Positions 27,133 to 37,214 are shown, counted from the first letter of the stretch. The stretch is 64,000 bases of DNA from Alkalihalobacillus sp. YIM B00296 (GCF_020179385.1 NZ_JAIBLJ010000006.1:82433-146432); one strand, 5' to 3'. Made by a program: numbers and translations. Notes: generated by a model from the sequence alone, not told the origin.

Positions 27133-28605
27133 TTGAAACAGTTATCGAAAACAATGTTAAATGAAGATCAATCATATCCAGAAAAAGTGCTGCAGTTTGG
27201 AACTGGTAATTTCCTTAGGGCATTCTCGGATTGGCAAATACATGTCATGAATAAGAAAAATTTATTTGGCGGCCGTGTGGTTGTAGTCCAATCAACTGTG
27301 AATGGAAATGTTCATACGATAAATGAGCAAGATGGGTTGTATACCCTTTATCAGCAGGGAATTAAAGAAAATAAACCAGTAAGTGAGCATGAAGTGATTA
27401 GGAGTATAAGTAGAGGAATAAATATAAAAAACGAATATGATGAATATTTAAACTTAGCCCAAAATCCAGAGCTACGATTAATTATTTCCAATACAACTGA
27501 AGCAGGAATTTCGTTCAATCAAAATGATAAACTGACTGATCGACCGCAAAAAAGCTTTCCAGGTAAATTAACAGCATTTTTGTATGAACGATATCGAGTA
27601 TTTCAGGGAGAACATGATAAAGGGTTTATCATTTTTCCGTGTGAATTGATTGAGAATAATGGTTTAGAATTGAAAAATATCGTTTTACAATATGCCTATG
27701 CTTGGAAATTAGAAGCTGAATTTATCGCATGGATAAAAGAGGCTAACACATTTTGCAATACATTAGTTGATCGCATTGTACCTGGTTATCCGAAAGATTC
27801 AATTAAGGAAAAAACAGAGGAACTAGGTTATATTGATAAGCTTGTTGTTGTTGGGGAACAGTTTCATTTGTTTGTCATTGAGGGGCCAGAGTTCATAAAA
27901 GAGGAGTTTCCAGCTGATAAAGCAGGGCTTAATGTGCATGTAGTTGATGATTTAAGTCCTTATAGATTAAAAAAGGTTAGAATTTTGAATGGTGCACATA
28001 CTGCGATGACACCTGTAGCTTATTTATATGGTTTAAATACAGTGAGTGAGGCTGTGACAACAGATGTTATGAAGGAGTTTGTTGAAAGCGTTATCTATGA
28101 AGAAATTATTCCTACATTGCCATTCCCTAATGATGATCTACAGCAATTTGCTGAAGATGTTTTAAATCGCTTTAAAAATCCGTTTATTCATCATTACTTA
28201 TCAAGTATCTCTTTAAATTCGATCTCAAAATTTAAAGCGAGAATTTTACCGACTTTGCTAGAGTATGTAGATCGTTTTGTAACAATACCGAATCGCATTG
28301 TTTTCTCATTAAGTGCCTTGTTATATTTCTATAAAGGAAAACGTGGAGATGAGGTTATTTCACTCGTTGATGATGAGGAGACATTATCTTTATTTAAAGA
28401 ACTATGGAATGATTTTGACAATTGTGAGGGGAACATTGAAAACCTTGTTTCAACCGTGCTTGCAGACCAAAGATTATGGGGAACAAATTTAAATCATATC
28501 TCCCAATTAACTGAAACGGTAACAACGCAATTAAAAATGATCAATAAAATAGGGATGAAAGAAGCTCTGAATCAATTTATACATCAAAAGGGTGAAAAAA
28601 AATGA
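27133..28605 (+). CDS. uxaB: Tagaturonate reductase (altronate oxidoreductase)
   Basis: A 490-residue mannitol-dehydrogenase-family enzyme reducing D-tagaturonate to D-altronate with NADH. The Rossmann motif VLQFGTGNFLRAFSDW and the C-terminal-domain signature KKVRILNGAHTAM are typical of UxaB. Start TTG at 27133 behind GGGAGGG. The stop overlaps the ATG of the uxaA remnant (ATGA), showing an original uxaB-uxaA coupling. A perfect cre-like TGAAAGCGTTATCT occurs inside the gene at 28083-28096 and may or may not be functional. Confidence 0.93.
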   Translation: MKQLSKTMLNEDQSYPEKVLQFGTGNFLRAFSDWQIHVMNKKNLFGGRVVVVQSTVNGNVHTINEQDGLYTLYQQGIKENKPVSEHEVIRSISRGINIKNEYDEYLNLAQNPELRLIISNTTEAGISFNQNDKLTDRPQKSFPGKLTAFLYERYRVFQGEHDKGFIIFPCELIENNGLELKNIVLQYAYAWKLEAEFIAWIKEANTFCNTLVDRIVPGYPKDSIKEKTEELGYIDKLVVVGEQFHLFVIEGPEFIKEEFPADKAGLNVHVVDDLSPYRLKKVRILNGAHTAMTPVAYLYGLNTVSEAVTTDVMKEFVESVIYEEIIPTLPFPNDDLQQFAEDVLNRFKNPFIHHYLSSISLNSISKFKARILPTLLEYVDRFVTIPNRIVFSLSALLYFYKGKRGDEVISLVDDEETLSLFKELWNDFDNCEGNIENLVSTVLADQRLWGTNLNHISQLTETVTTQLKMINKIGMKEALNQFIHQKGEKK

Positions 28606-28694
28606 AAGCGTTTATTAAAATAAATAAATTCGATAATGTTGCCGTTGCTATTCAGAGAATAGAAGAAAATAAAAAGATTAAAATTAAAAGATAA
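28602..28694 (+). pseudogene. uxaA: Truncated altronate dehydratase (uxaA 5' stump)
   Basis: The ATG overlapping the uxaB stop opens 30 codons (MKAFIKINKFDNVAVAIQRI...) that match the start of B. subtilis UxaA, then stops. A few more related codons can be read in a shifted frame to about 28740 (KDKDVIIVETKEKD). The remaining about 450 residues are absent, and a glycosyltransferase relic begins immediately beyond. Altronate dehydration to KDG must be encoded elsewhere or is lost. Confidence 0.85.
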
Positions 28695-28772
28695 AGACGT
28701 TATCATTGTTGAAACAAAAGAAAAGGACTCCGCAAAGCCTGGCAGCTTAAAAAACGAAGTCCAGTTGGAAGA

Positions 28773-29431
28773 CTAGACTGGATCACGGGTGTCATTATGA
28801 TGTTTTTTTGCTAATTTCTTAATGAGTATTGAAGCAACGAGCCAGTCTTCATTATAGGGTTGTTTATTCCATCCATAAATCGTAATCGTAACAAATCTTA
28901 TAAGAGGGATCATAGCCACCGATTTTCTCGAAAATATCCTTTGAAAAAAGAACAGAACCGTGACATAAAGGATTGATATAGAATCGGTAAGCTCTCAAAT
29001 GTTCACTTGATATAAGATGGTTACCGAATTCTTCAGTTCTCAGCCTTTTTTCCGGGATTTCATTTCTGCCGCTTATACATTTCCATAATGTTCCCTACAG
29101 CCATCCCGGGATGATCTTTAACATAAGATATCTGTTCTTTCAATCTTGCCGGATAGCTTAAGTCATCTGCATCTTGAATGCAATCCATTTTCCTTCTGCG
29201 TCTTGAATCCCTCTGTTCAAGGCTGATGCAGCTCCTATATTCTTAGGAAGGTGAATGAGCCGAACTCTCGGGTCTTGTATATCATTGAGGATCTGACTCG
29301 TTTTATCCGTAGAACCATCGTTCACAATAATGAATTCGAACTCAGGGTAAGTTTGTTGTAAAATGCTGTCTATTGCTTCTTGTAAATAAAGTTCCCCATT
29401 GTATACGGGCCATAACAACACTTATCAGCAT
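28773..29431 (-). pseudogene. Family 2 glycosyltransferase, multiply frameshifted
   Basis: Read on the minus strand: MLISVVM, frameshift, VYNGELYLQEAIDSILQQTY and the nucleotide-sugar motif IIVNDGSTDKT, then after WIAF a shift into DADDLSYPARLKEQISYV, later NPLCHGSVLFSKDIFEKIGG with YDYDLWM, and a final segment YNEDWLVASILIKKLAKK ending at 28773. All landmarks of a GT2 enzyme are present but at least three frame changes separate them. It marks DNA outside the pectin island. Confidence 0.85.
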
Positions 29432-29504
29432 GTAGGAAATTCCCCTATCCATTTTTAATTATGTTTATTCCCCAGTTATCACTATATGAGAAAACGATGA
29501 GTAA

Positions 29505-29658
29505 ATAAGAAAAGCGTAAACGCCCTGATCAACCACGAAGGTCACTGGAAGTCCGACGAGGAGGCTGTCGCGGCCACAGGAGGACTGAAGTGAACCAAGT
29601 GGTTGGGCGTTGGAGCTAGACACCTTCGTCGAAACAAAATTTTTATGCTTTTCTTATC
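29505..29658 (+). repeat. Dispersed hairpin repeat, copy 1 (short form)
   Basis: One of four related copies in the window. Ends ATAAGAAAAGC and GCTTTTCTTAT are inverted. Inside, AACGCC...AACCAC pairs with GTGGTTGGGCGTT, and GGTCACTGGAAGTCC with GGACTGAAGTGAACC, so the single strand folds into a long stem. No protein is encoded. Confidence 0.85.
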
Positions 29659-29669
29659 TTTTAAAAAGA

Positions 29670-29704
29670 AACCTCTTCGATCACAGACCGAAGAGGTTAT
29701 ATGT
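29670..29704 (-). terminator. Hairpin terminator, minus-strand reading
   Basis: AACCTCTTC (29670-29678) pairs with GAAGAGGTT (29690-29698). On the minus strand it is followed by TTCTTTTT. It lies downstream of the minus-strand Spo0E-like gene. Confidence 0.6.
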
Positions 29705-29833
29705 TATACACACGACATGATAGAAGTGTGTTATGGATTGAAAACGGGTATAGTTTTCTTCATAAAGATCTGCCCAATTTTAATCTTTGAAATGCTTTTC
29801 AAGTTCATATGAACTTATTTCAATATATTAAAA

Positions 29834-30007
29834 TCAGGAAATCTTGAGTATGTTCAAGTTTCGTTCACGAATGTTGTTTATTAAATGTAGTTGTAGAAGC
29901 TTGTCCAACTCTTGGCTGCATTTAAGGGTTTCGCTAGATGACATGCCATAAATTTTAGCCGTTTCTAGCATCTGTTCTCTCTTTCTTTCGATTGTATGAA
30001 CTAACAT
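29834..30007 (-). CDS. Spo0E-like aspartyl-phosphate phosphatase
   Basis: A 57-residue protein with the family motif SQELDKLL preceded by an IERKREQMLETAKIYGMSS helix. Spo0E-type proteins form a short helical hairpin and dephosphorylate Spo0A~P, delaying sporulation. The true start is the ATG at 30007, which follows TATGGAGGT; longer in-frame starts have no ribosome binding site. It stands alone between the glycosyltransferase relic and corA. Which response regulator it acts on is not evident. Confidence 0.88.
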   Translation of the reverse strand: MLVHTIERKREQMLETAKIYGMSSSETLKCSQELDKLLQLHLINNIRERNLNILKIS

Positions 30008-30182
30008 TTTTTTACCTCCATACCTAAGTTTCGAGTTGACCTTGTACATTATCTTACAAAAGCAAGATCTTTGGAAGTCTTTCGTGAAAACTTCTAATGA
30101 TTCGACAATAATAGAAATAAAAATCCACACCTATTATTTTTTGTGTAGATAAAAAGTAGTATATGGATTTGGAGATGATTAA

Positions 30183-31238
30183 ATGGGTAAACAAGCAGAT
30201 TTGGAAAAGAAAAAAGGACTGCCGCCTGGATCCCTGGTTTACGTTGGAGATGAAGAGGCTTCGGTTACGAAGATTTCTGTCATCGACTATAAGGGTGACG
30301 TTTTTGAAGAAAAATCTGTAAATACAATCCAGGAAGCATTATCATATGCCGAATCAGACAGTGTAACGTGGATCAACATTGTAGGGCTGTACAATAAAGA
30401 GGTCTTTAAGGGAGTCCGTGATATCTTCGGGGTTCATCCTTTACTGATCGAAGACATATTGAATACTGAACATCGGCCGAAAATCAATGTACTGGACAAT
30501 TATGTACTGATGATTTTGAAGATGCTGTGGTTCGACCGGGAGGAAATTGATATTGATGAAGAACAGATCAGTCTCATCATAAAAGATCAAACGATCATAA
30601 CGTTTCAGGAAAAAGAGGGTGACGTACTAGATCCTGTTCGCCAAATGATTCGCCAAAATCTAGGGAATATCCGTAAAATGAGTACAGGGTACCTGGTCTA
30701 TTCCATATTGGATGCAATCGTCGACCAGTACCTAATCGAATCTGAGCGGATTGCAGTGGATATCGAGAAGATGGAAGAGGAGATGGTGTTACACCCTGAT
30801 CAGACAGTTCTTCAGAAGATTTATAATTACAAAAATGTCGGAATGTATCTCCGCAAGCAGGTGTGGCCTGTCAAGGAAATCATTACAGGATTGGAAAAAT
30901 CGAAAATCATCGATATGAATACCGGTTTCTATTTGAAGGATGTATCCGATCATGTCATACATGCCATGGATATGGTGGAGATGACCCACTCGATGTCAAC
31001 GAATCTCCTGGACGTCTATTTCTCTAGTGTAAGTAACAAGATGAATGAGGTCATGAAGGTATTGACGATCGTTTCTACAATCTTCATACCCCTCACATTC
31101 ATTGCCGGAATCTACGGGATGAACTTTCAATATATGCCAGAGTTAGATGAACATTGGGGATACCCGATTGTTTGGGGGATTATGATCATGATGACGATGG
31201 GAATGCTCATCTTTTTCAAAGTTAAACGATGGTTCTGA
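30183..31238 (+). CDS. corA: CorA-type magnesium/cobalt transporter
   Basis: A 351-residue CorA channel. It has a long cytoplasmic N-terminal domain, two C-terminal membrane helices (about 292-313 and 326-346) and the selectivity motif YGMNF with the MPEL loop between them. It forms pentamers that take up Mg2+. ATG follows TTGGAGATGA. No M-box riboswitch is evident in the short upstream region. Confidence 0.93.
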   Translation: MGKQADLEKKKGLPPGSLVYVGDEEASVTKISVIDYKGDVFEEKSVNTIQEALSYAESDSVTWINIVGLYNKEVFKGVRDIFGVHPLLIEDILNTEHRPKINVLDNYVLMILKMLWFDREEIDIDEEQISLIIKDQTIITFQEKEGDVLDPVRQMIRQNLGNIRKMSTGYLVYSILDAIVDQYLIESERIAVDIEKMEEEMVLHPDQTVLQKIYNYKNVGMYLRKQVWPVKEIITGLEKSKIIDMNTGFYLKDVSDHVIHAMDMVEMTHSMSTNLLDVYFSSVSNKMNEVMKVLTIVSTIFIPLTFIAGIYGMNFQYMPELDEHWGYPIVWGIMIMMTMGMLIFFKVKRWF

Positions 31239-31319
31239 AGCTTTGTCTAACAAATTGTGGAATGAAGTTGATATAATGGGGAGGCATTATTCAATACGCA
31301 AAAAAACGGAAGTGAACAT

Positions 31320-32840
31320 ATGACGAAAGAAGATATTATGGTAGGGATCAAAGAAAAGACCACGCTAAGGCCACTTGTCCTGACTGCAATCATTTTGGCG
31401 ATGTTCATGGCGGCGATTGAAGGAACGATCGTATCCACTGCCATGCCGAGCATCGTCGCTGATCTAGGCGGATTCAGATTATACAGTTGGGTTTTCTCTG
31501 CTTACTTGCTTATGCAGGCAGTAACGATTTTAATCTATGGCAAATTATCCGATCTGTTCGGTCGTAAGCCTGTTTTTACTTTCGGGATTGGAATGTTCCT
31601 GGTCGGCTCTTTGTTGTGTGGTTTCGCTGAGACAATGGAAATGCTCATTATCTATCGTCTGATTCAAGGTATTGGTGCTGGAGCGGTGATGCCGATTGCG
31701 ACGACGATTGTCGGTGATATGTACACAATGGAGGAACGGGCAAAAATCCAGGGATACTTAGCAAGTGTCTGGGGTATTTCTGCCGTTCTCGGCCCAGCTT
31801 TTGGCGGCTTCATTGTCCTTTATTGGGACTGGGCATGGGTTTTCTGGCTCAATCTTCCTCTTGGTATTTTGGCAATATTGGGAACGAATTTATTTTTACA
31901 TGAAGATATTGAAAAGAAAAAGCATGAAATAGATTACATAGGGGCTTTATTGATTTTCATATCAGTCAGCAGTTTGATGGTGGCTTTGATCCAAGGCGGG
32001 GTTTCGCTCCCTTGGACATCCTGGCAGATCGTAGGCTTGATTGGGACATTTGCCGTGAGTTTCATGTTGTTCATCTTCCAGGAACGGAGTGCTTCCGAGC
32101 CGACCATGCCACTTAGCTTATGGAAGGATCGCTTGATCACGTTAGCAAACCTTGCTTCACTGACTACCGGTGCGATTTTATTCGGGATTTCTTCCTTTTT
32201 ACCTGCGTATGTGCAAGGTGTCATGGAGGAGTCACCTCTTGTAGCGGGCTTCACCCTTACGACAATGTCCATCGGTTGGCCGATCGCATCCACGTTGGCA
32301 GGAAGGTTGATCATAAAATTAGGTTTCCGGACAGTGGCACTTGGAGGAGGCATCGCGCTTGTTTTAGGATCCCTCTTCTTTGTGTTCCTTGACCCGGTGA
32401 AAGGGCCGGTATGGGCTGCAATCGGCTCGTTCATCATCGGTGTCGGGATGGGACTTTCAACGACGACCTTCATCGTATCGATCCAATCGTCTGTAAATTG
32501 GGAGAAACGGGGAGTGGCGACAGCATCCAATATGTTCATGAGGATTCTAGGGAGTGCGATCGGTGCAACCCTGCTAGGCGGGATTCTGAACAACCGGCTG
32601 CAGAACTATTTGGAGGCACATGGAGCGGATCTAGATGATTCGTTATCGATCGATGCTGCGAACATCCTTCTCGAAAAATCCCAACGAGAAAAATTAGCAC
32701 CCGAAACACTGAAAATTCTTCAAGAAGGGCTCACATTTTCTCTTGATAGTGTTTATATCGGTGTAAGTATTTTAGCTATCTTCAGTTTTGTCTTGATCGC
32801 TTTTCTGCCGAAAAAGGAAGATCAAACACCTGAACAGTAA
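31320..32840 (+). CDS. MFS multidrug exporter, DHA2 (14-helix) family
   Basis: A 506-residue EmrB/QacA-type drug:proton antiporter. Family motif A appears as YGKLSDLFGRKPV and motif C as GISAVLGPAFGGF; the hydropathy pattern suggests 14 membrane segments. Substrate is unknown. Its TAA stop is the first three bases of the dispersed repeat (TAAGAAAAGC), so the repeat abuts or supplies the stop codon. Confidence 0.9.
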   Translation: MTKEDIMVGIKEKTTLRPLVLTAIILAMFMAAIEGTIVSTAMPSIVADLGGFRLYSWVFSAYLLMQAVTILIYGKLSDLFGRKPVFTFGIGMFLVGSLLCGFAETMEMLIIYRLIQGIGAGAVMPIATTIVGDMYTMEERAKIQGYLASVWGISAVLGPAFGGFIVLYWDWAWVFWLNLPLGILAILGTNLFLHEDIEKKKHEIDYIGALLIFISVSSLMVALIQGGVSLPWTSWQIVGLIGTFAVSFMLFIFQERSASEPTMPLSLWKDRLITLANLASLTTGAILFGISSFLPAYVQGVMEESPLVAGFTLTTMSIGWPIASTLAGRLIIKLGFRTVALGGGIALVLGSLFFVFLDPVKGPVWAAIGSFIIGVGMGLSTTTFIVSIQSSVNWEKRGVATASNMFMRILGSAIGATLLGGILNNRLQNYLEAHGADLDDSLSIDAANILLEKSQREKLAPETLKILQEGLTFSLDSVYIGVSILAIFSFVLIAFLPKKEDQTPEQ

Positions 32841-33043
32841 GAAAAGCGCAAACGCCATGATCAGCCACAGAACAGGTCACTGGAAGTCCGACGAGGAGGC
32901 TCGAACCAAACAAAGTTCGGTTCTGCGTGAGTAATTCCTTATGTAGGACCTCAATGTGTCGGCCGCCACAGGAGGACTGAAGTGATCCAAGTAGTTAGGC
33001 GTTGGAGCTAGACATCAATCCATTAAATTTTATGCTCTTATTT
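32838..33043 (+). repeat. Dispersed hairpin repeat, copy 2 (long form)
   Basis: Shares CGCAAACGCC, GGTCACTGGAAGTCCGACG with GAGGAGGCT, CCACAGGAGGACTGAAGTGA and GGAGCTAGACA with copy 1. It has an extra segment of about 60 bases in the loop containing CGAACCAAACAAAGTTCGG, shared only with copy 3. Confidence 0.85.
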
Positions 33044-33106
33044 TACAAAGAAAGAGTGTTCCGCAATGGGATCGTTCCTTTTAAAATCTTTATAATCAAG
33101 GGCTAT

Positions 33107-33475
33107 TTATTTATCTGTTTCAAGGAATTCGATCCGGTTATGGAAAGGGTCGAAGAAGGAGAACCTTTTCATGCCTGGGATCTGCGTTTCGTCTTTAATG
33201 GTTACAGCGTGTTCCTCCAGATGGCTTTTCACTGTATCGAGATCAGCTATTTCAAAAGCTGGATGTCTTTTGCTCTTTTCTGTATACTTTTCTGTCCCGA
33301 TATGCAGTTCGATGTCAACAACCTGGTACCACAAACCGCCATCCTTTTTCAACGCTTCAGGTTTCTCGATTTCAGTCAAGCCTAATACATCGCTGTAAAA
33401 AGAACGTGCTTTTTCCTCTTCTCCAGTCGGTATACAAATTTGAACATGATGGAGCCTTTTGAATATGATCTTCAT
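33107..33475 (-). CDS. Glyoxalase/VOC superfamily protein
   Basis: A 122-residue vicinal oxygen chelate protein with paired beta-alpha-beta modules (LHHVQICIPTGEEEKARSFY, DVLGL; later PFHNRIEFLE). Metal-ligand-like residues are His10, Glu57 region and the final Glu. Function within this broad family (lyase, dioxygenase or resistance protein) is undetermined. It begins one base after the stop of the TSUP gene, so the two are cotranscribed. Confidence 0.82.
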   Translation of the reverse strand: MKIIFKRLHHVQICIPTGEEEKARSFYSDVLGLTEIEKPEALKKDGGLWYQVVDIELHIGTEKYTEKSKRHPAFEIADLDTVKSHLEEHAVTIKDETQIPGMKRFSFFDPFHNRIEFLETDK

Positions 33476-33476
33476 G

Positions 33477-34217
33477 TTATAGGTTCCCTCCTAAAAATTG
33501 ATAGACGAGTTGAATGAAGAGCAATATAGTGATGAGGCGTAATATCAGTTTTACGATCGATTTTGAAAGTTTGCCAGCAAGCCGTACTGCGACCTGGGCA
33601 CCGATCAATGAACCGATTGACAAAGGGATTGCTACATCCCACCGGACATACCCGGTAACATAGAAGCTGATGAACCCGCCGAAACAACTTAAAAACGTAT
33701 TGAATCTGGTGTAGGCAATGGTACGGAGGTAGGAGATACCCTGATAGAAAAATAGATACATCTGGAAGGTTGCCTGGCCGGGTCCGAACATGCCGTCATA
33801 GGCACCAATACCGAATAAACCAGGATAACTCCACAACGATAATCTTTCATGACCGTCTTTCTGCTGTGGTGGTTTCTTGATGAATGATGTAACAAATGCT
33901 AAGCCCAATAAGCTGATTCCGATGATGATCATCGTCCGTTCGGATAATGAGGAAGCGGTCAGTCCCCCTATGATCCCGCCAATAAAACTGAATGGGGCTA
34001 TTTTCAATGCAGCCTTCAGTTTTACTTCCTTCCGTTTCAATAGGACGAAAAAGCTTGAAAAAGAACTTAGCATATTGGAAAACTTGTTTGAAGCGATTGC
34101 ATTGTGAACCGGAACACCTGCAAGGAGCATGGCTGGCAGATTGATCAATCCGCCGCTTCCAGCAAGTGTGCCGATGAAAGTGGCAGCGAAACCGATGAAT
34201 ATCAATAATAGAGTCAT
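33477..34217 (-). CDS. TSUP family membrane permease (TauE/SafE, UPF0721)
   Basis: About 246 residues with seven to eight hydrophobic segments and internal repeat typical of TauE/SafE transporters (FIGTLAGSGGLINLPAML; IGAYDGMFGPGQATF). The second motif with GxGxG-like turns is characteristic. Such proteins export or import sulfite, sulfoacetate or other small anions. I prefer the ATG at 34217 with GAAGAAGG ahead over one six codons upstream. A LysR regulator is divergently transcribed and may control it. Confidence 0.85.
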   Translation of the reverse strand: MTLLLIFIGFAATFIGTLAGSGGLINLPAMLLAGVPVHNAIASNKFSNMLSSFSSFFVLLKRKEVKLKAALKIAPFSFIGGIIGGLTASSLSERTMIIIGISLLGLAFVTSFIKKPPQQKDGHERLSLWSYPGLFGIGAYDGMFGPGQATFQMYLFFYQGISYLRTIAYTRFNTFLSCFGGFISFYVTGYVRWDVAIPLSIGSLIGAQVAVRLAGKLSKSIVKLILRLITILLFIQLVYQFLGGNL

Positions 34218-34340
34218 AATGGTACCTTCTTCCATATCAGCTTCTATTGTTATCGTATGCTATATTCAGCTATAATAAAATAACGATTATTTTATGTTCT
34301 ACGATAAGAAAATCTTATCAATAAAAGGCGTGAGAGATTT

Positions 34341-35216
34341 ATGCAGATGACCGAGTTCAAAGTATTGAATGTATTAGCCGCTGAATTAAATATGCGCAAA
34401 GCTTCCGAACGGCTTTATGTATCGCAGCCAGCCTTGAGCCAGCGACTTCAATCCATTGAACAACGATGGGGAGCGAAGCTTTTCATCCGATCTCAGAAGG
34501 GCTTGACACTCACACCGGCAGGCGAAAAGGTCATTGAATTCGTCAACAAGACCCTCCAGACCGAAGAGGATTTGCAGGATGAAATTTTATCATTAGGGGA
34601 CGTCGTGCATGGGACTTTGAAGATTGCTGTTGCCTCGATCATCGGCCAATACTGGCTTCCGAAGGTTTTGAAGAAATATGTGGAACAATATCCGAACGTG
34701 AAAATTTCACTTGTTACGGGGTGGAGTAGTGAAGTCCAGCGGCAATTGTTCAGCGATCATTACCATGTAGGGATCATAAGAGGTTACCCTGATTGGAAGG
34801 GACCAAAAGAGTATTTGATGAAGGATGAACTGCGCCTTGTCGATACAAAAATCCAGTCCTTGGAGGAATTGAAGGAGACGTCAAGGCCATTCATCCAATT
34901 CAGGAGCCATTCTACCTATTATCAGGAGATTCAGGACTGGTGGGTGAAGAAATTCAAATCTTCGCCAAAAAGGACGATTGTCGTGGATCAGATCGAAACC
35001 TGTAAACAGATGGCACTGAATGGTATTGGTTATGCGATATTGCCTTCCATCAGCTTGACTAGACAAGACCGGAATATCCATACGATTCCGATTATGAATG
35101 AGCGGAATGAGCCGCTTAGCAGGGACACCTGGATCATCAATAGTGAAGCATCCCTCCAGCTGAAACAGGTCAGTGCTTTTAATGAACTGATCAAGTCGAT
35201 GAAACATAGGACATAA
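34341..35216 (+). CDS. LysR-family transcriptional regulator (YkuM/CcpE-like)
   Basis: A 291-residue LysR protein: N-terminal winged HTH (MTEFKVLNVLAAELNMRKAS, ERLYVSQPALSQRLQSIE) and a substrate-binding domain. It resembles B. subtilis YkuM (CcpE), and like it lies upstream of dapH-dapL (ykuQR). It is divergent from the TSUP permease gene, a common arrangement for a LysR regulator and its target. Effector not determinable. Confidence 0.85.
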   Translation: MQMTEFKVLNVLAAELNMRKASERLYVSQPALSQRLQSIEQRWGAKLFIRSQKGLTLTPAGEKVIEFVNKTLQTEEDLQDEILSLGDVVHGTLKIAVASIIGQYWLPKVLKKYVEQYPNVKISLVTGWSSEVQRQLFSDHYHVGIIRGYPDWKGPKEYLMKDELRLVDTKIQSLEELKETSRPFIQFRSHSTYYQEIQDWWVKKFKSSPKRTIVVDQIETCKQMALNGIGYAILPSISLTRQDRNIHTIPIMNERNEPLSRDTWIINSEASLQLKQVSAFNELIKSMKHRT

Positions 35217-35345
35217 CACTTAACATCTTGGAGAAAATACGATAAAATGAACGCGATTGAAATGAAAAAGACGAATTGGAAGCTGAAAGTTCATGCAAGA
35301 GGGATAGACTAAGCAGCTATAATTGTCAATAGGAGGAAATGGGAC

Positions 35346-36065
35346 ATGAAAATGATGGATGCAAATGAAATCATCTCATTTATTCAAAATAGTGAGAAGT
35401 CAACACCTGTAAAAGTACATATCAAGGGAGAACTTGAGGGAATTGATTTCGGTGCCAACACGAAATCGTTCATTACAGGCACTACCGGCGTGCTTTTCGG
35501 TGAGTGGAAAGATATCAAGAATGCGATTGAACAGAACGAAGCTTCAATCGAAGACTATGTTGTAGAAAACGATCGACGCAACTCAGCGATTCCTTTGCTG
35601 GATCTTAAAGGTATACAAGCACGAATTGAACCAGGGGCTATAATCCGTGACCAGGTTGAAATCGGAAAAAATGCAGTCATCATGATGGGTGCTATGATCA
35701 ACATCGGTTCTGTCGTAGGTGAAGGGACGATGATCGATATGAATGTTGTCCTTGGTGGACGTGCGACAGTAGGGAAGAATTGCCACATCGGAGCAGGAGC
35801 GGTCCTTGCAGGTGTCATCGAACCGCCATCAGCGAGCCCTGTCGTCGTTGAAGACGGCGTTGTGGTTGGTGCCAATGCTGTTATTTTGGAAGGTGTTAGA
35901 GTAGGTGAAGGTTCTGTCGTCGCAGCGGGGGCTGTCGTCACAGAAGATGTACCTCCTTTGTCTGTGGTTGCCGGGACACCAGCCCGCGTCATCAAGAAGA
36001 TCGATGAAAAGACAAAAGGAAAGACGGAAATCAAGCAAGAACTTCGTCAATTAAAAGAAGACTAG
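35346..36065 (+). CDS. dapH: Tetrahydrodipicolinate N-acetyltransferase
   Basis: A 239-residue left-handed beta-helix acyltransferase (YkuQ). Hexapeptide repeats run through [20 protein letters not shown] and beyond; the N-terminal [12 protein letters not shown] is characteristic. It acetylates tetrahydrodipicolinate in the acetylase branch of diaminopimelate/lysine synthesis. ATG follows AGGAGGAAATGGGAC. The deacetylase dapL follows 18 bases later. Confidence 0.95.
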   Translation: MKMMDANEIISFIQNSEKSTPVKVHIKGELEGIDFGANTKSFITGTTGVLFGEWKDIKNAIEQNEASIEDYVVENDRRNSAIPLLDLKGIQARIEPGAIIRDQVEIGKNAVIMMGAMINIGSVVGEGTMIDMNVVLGGRATVGKNCHIGAGAVLAGVIEPPSASPVVVEDGVVVGANAVILEGVRVGEGSVVAAGAVVTEDVPPLSVVAGTPARVIKKIDEKTKGKTEIKQELRQLKED

Positions 36066-36083
36066 AAAAGGAGAGAGCGAAAT

Positions 36084-37214
36084 ATGATGCCTCTCGATGA
36101 ACTTATACCAATCCGACGTGCCTTACATCGGATTCCTGAGCTGGGTTTTCAAGAGAGGGAAACCCAGCAATTTTTATTAAAATACATTCGTTCTCTTCCT
36201 CAAGATTTTTTAGAGGTGAAGGAATGGCGAACGGGATTGCTCGTAAAAGTGACCGGGGCAGCTCCGAAAAAGACAATTGGTTATCGTACGGATATTGACG
36301 GGTTACCAATCGAAGAGGAAACGACTTATGATTTTCGCTCGGAACATGAAGGTATGATGCACGCTTGCGGCCATGATTTTCATATGACAATCGCTTTAGG
36401 CGTATTGACACACTTTGCGAAGACCCGTCCAGACGACAATCTATTGTTCATTTTCCAGCCTGCAGAAGAAGGGCCTGGCGGAGCATTGCCAATGCTAGAG
36501 AGTGATGTGTTCAATAAAGATCGTCCTGATATGATCGTCGCTTTACACATTGCACCGAATCTCCCTGTCGGCACTGTCGGCATCAAGGAAGGTTTGCTTT
36601 TTGCGAACACCTCTGAACTTTTCATCGACTTGAAAGGAAAAGGGGGACATGCAGCCTATCCTCATGAAGCTAATGACATGGTCGTGGCAGCGAGCCATCT
36701 TGTCACCCAACTGCAAACGATCATCTCGAGGAATATGGATCCGCTTGATTCGGCAGTCGTCACCATAGGGAAGATAGCGGGTGGGACGAAGCAGAATATC
36801 ATTGCTGAAAACGCAAGGATCGAAGGAACGATAAGGACTTTATCGCCTCAAGCGATGGACAGTGTGAAAAAAAGGATCGAAGCACTCGTGAACGGTATTG
36901 AAGCGGGATTTGAATGCCAGGCTGATATTGATTACGGTGCGAATTACTACCAAGTCAACAATGATGCTGAACTTACCCATGAGTTTTGTGAATACGTCGC
37001 AAAAACGAAATCTCAATATACCGTTTTGCAGGTTGAGAAGGCCATGACAGGGGAAGATTTCGGCTATTTCCTGAAAGAGATACCAGGTTTCATGTTCTGG
37101 CTTGGTGTCGAAACACCATATGGTCTCCATCACTCTAAACTCGAACCGAAAGAAGAGGCTTTGGAAGTTGCAACAAGTATACTGATTGATTATCTGACAC
37201 ATAAAACGACTTAG
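36084..37214 (+). CDS. dapL: N-acetyl-diaminopimelate deacetylase
   Basis: A 376-residue M20D metallopeptidase-like enzyme (YkuR) that removes the acetyl group from N-acetyl-LL-diaminopimelate. Metal-site motifs [18 protein letters not shown], and GEDFGYFL are seen. It follows dapH with its own AAAGGAGAGAG site and ends at a strong terminator, completing a dapH-dapL unit. The symbol follows the B. subtilis usage for YkuR. Confidence 0.93.
   Translation: MMPLDELIPIRRALHRIPELGFQERETQQFLLKYIRSLPQDFLEVKEWRTGLLVKVTGAAPKKTIGYRTDIDGLPIEEETTYDFRSEHEGMMHACGHDFHMTIALGVLTHFAKTRPDDNLLFIFQPAEEGPGGALPMLESDVFNKDRPDMIVALHIAPNLPVGTVGIKEGLLFANTSELFIDLKGKGGHAAYPHEANDMVVAASHLVTQLQTIISRNMDPLDSAVVTIGKIAGGTKQNIIAENARIEGTIRTLSPQAMDSVKKRIEALVNGIEAGFECQADIDYGANYYQVNNDAELTHEFCEYVAKTKSQYTVLQVEKAMTGEDFGYFLKEIPGFMFWLGVETPYGLHHSKLEPKEEALEVATSILIDYLTHKTT

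Noticed and set aside
28728-28765. GGACT/AGTCC arms as a site-specific recombination attachment site
   Set aside because: Only a 5-bp arm match with no second copy, integrase or tRNA end nearby; kept only as a remark about the junction.
29603-29812. 69-codon plus-strand open frame
   Set aside because: It begins inside the dispersed hairpin repeat and runs through a terminator hairpin; no ribosome binding site or family features.
33002-33398. Plus-strand open frames opposite the VOC gene
   Set aside because: They are shadows of a convincing minus-strand glyoxalase-family gene and the repeat copy 2.
35555-36050. Long minus-strand open frames opposite dapH
   Set aside because: Low-complexity Thr/Pro/Ala-rich readings antisense to hexapeptide repeats; a typical artefact of repetitive coding sequence.
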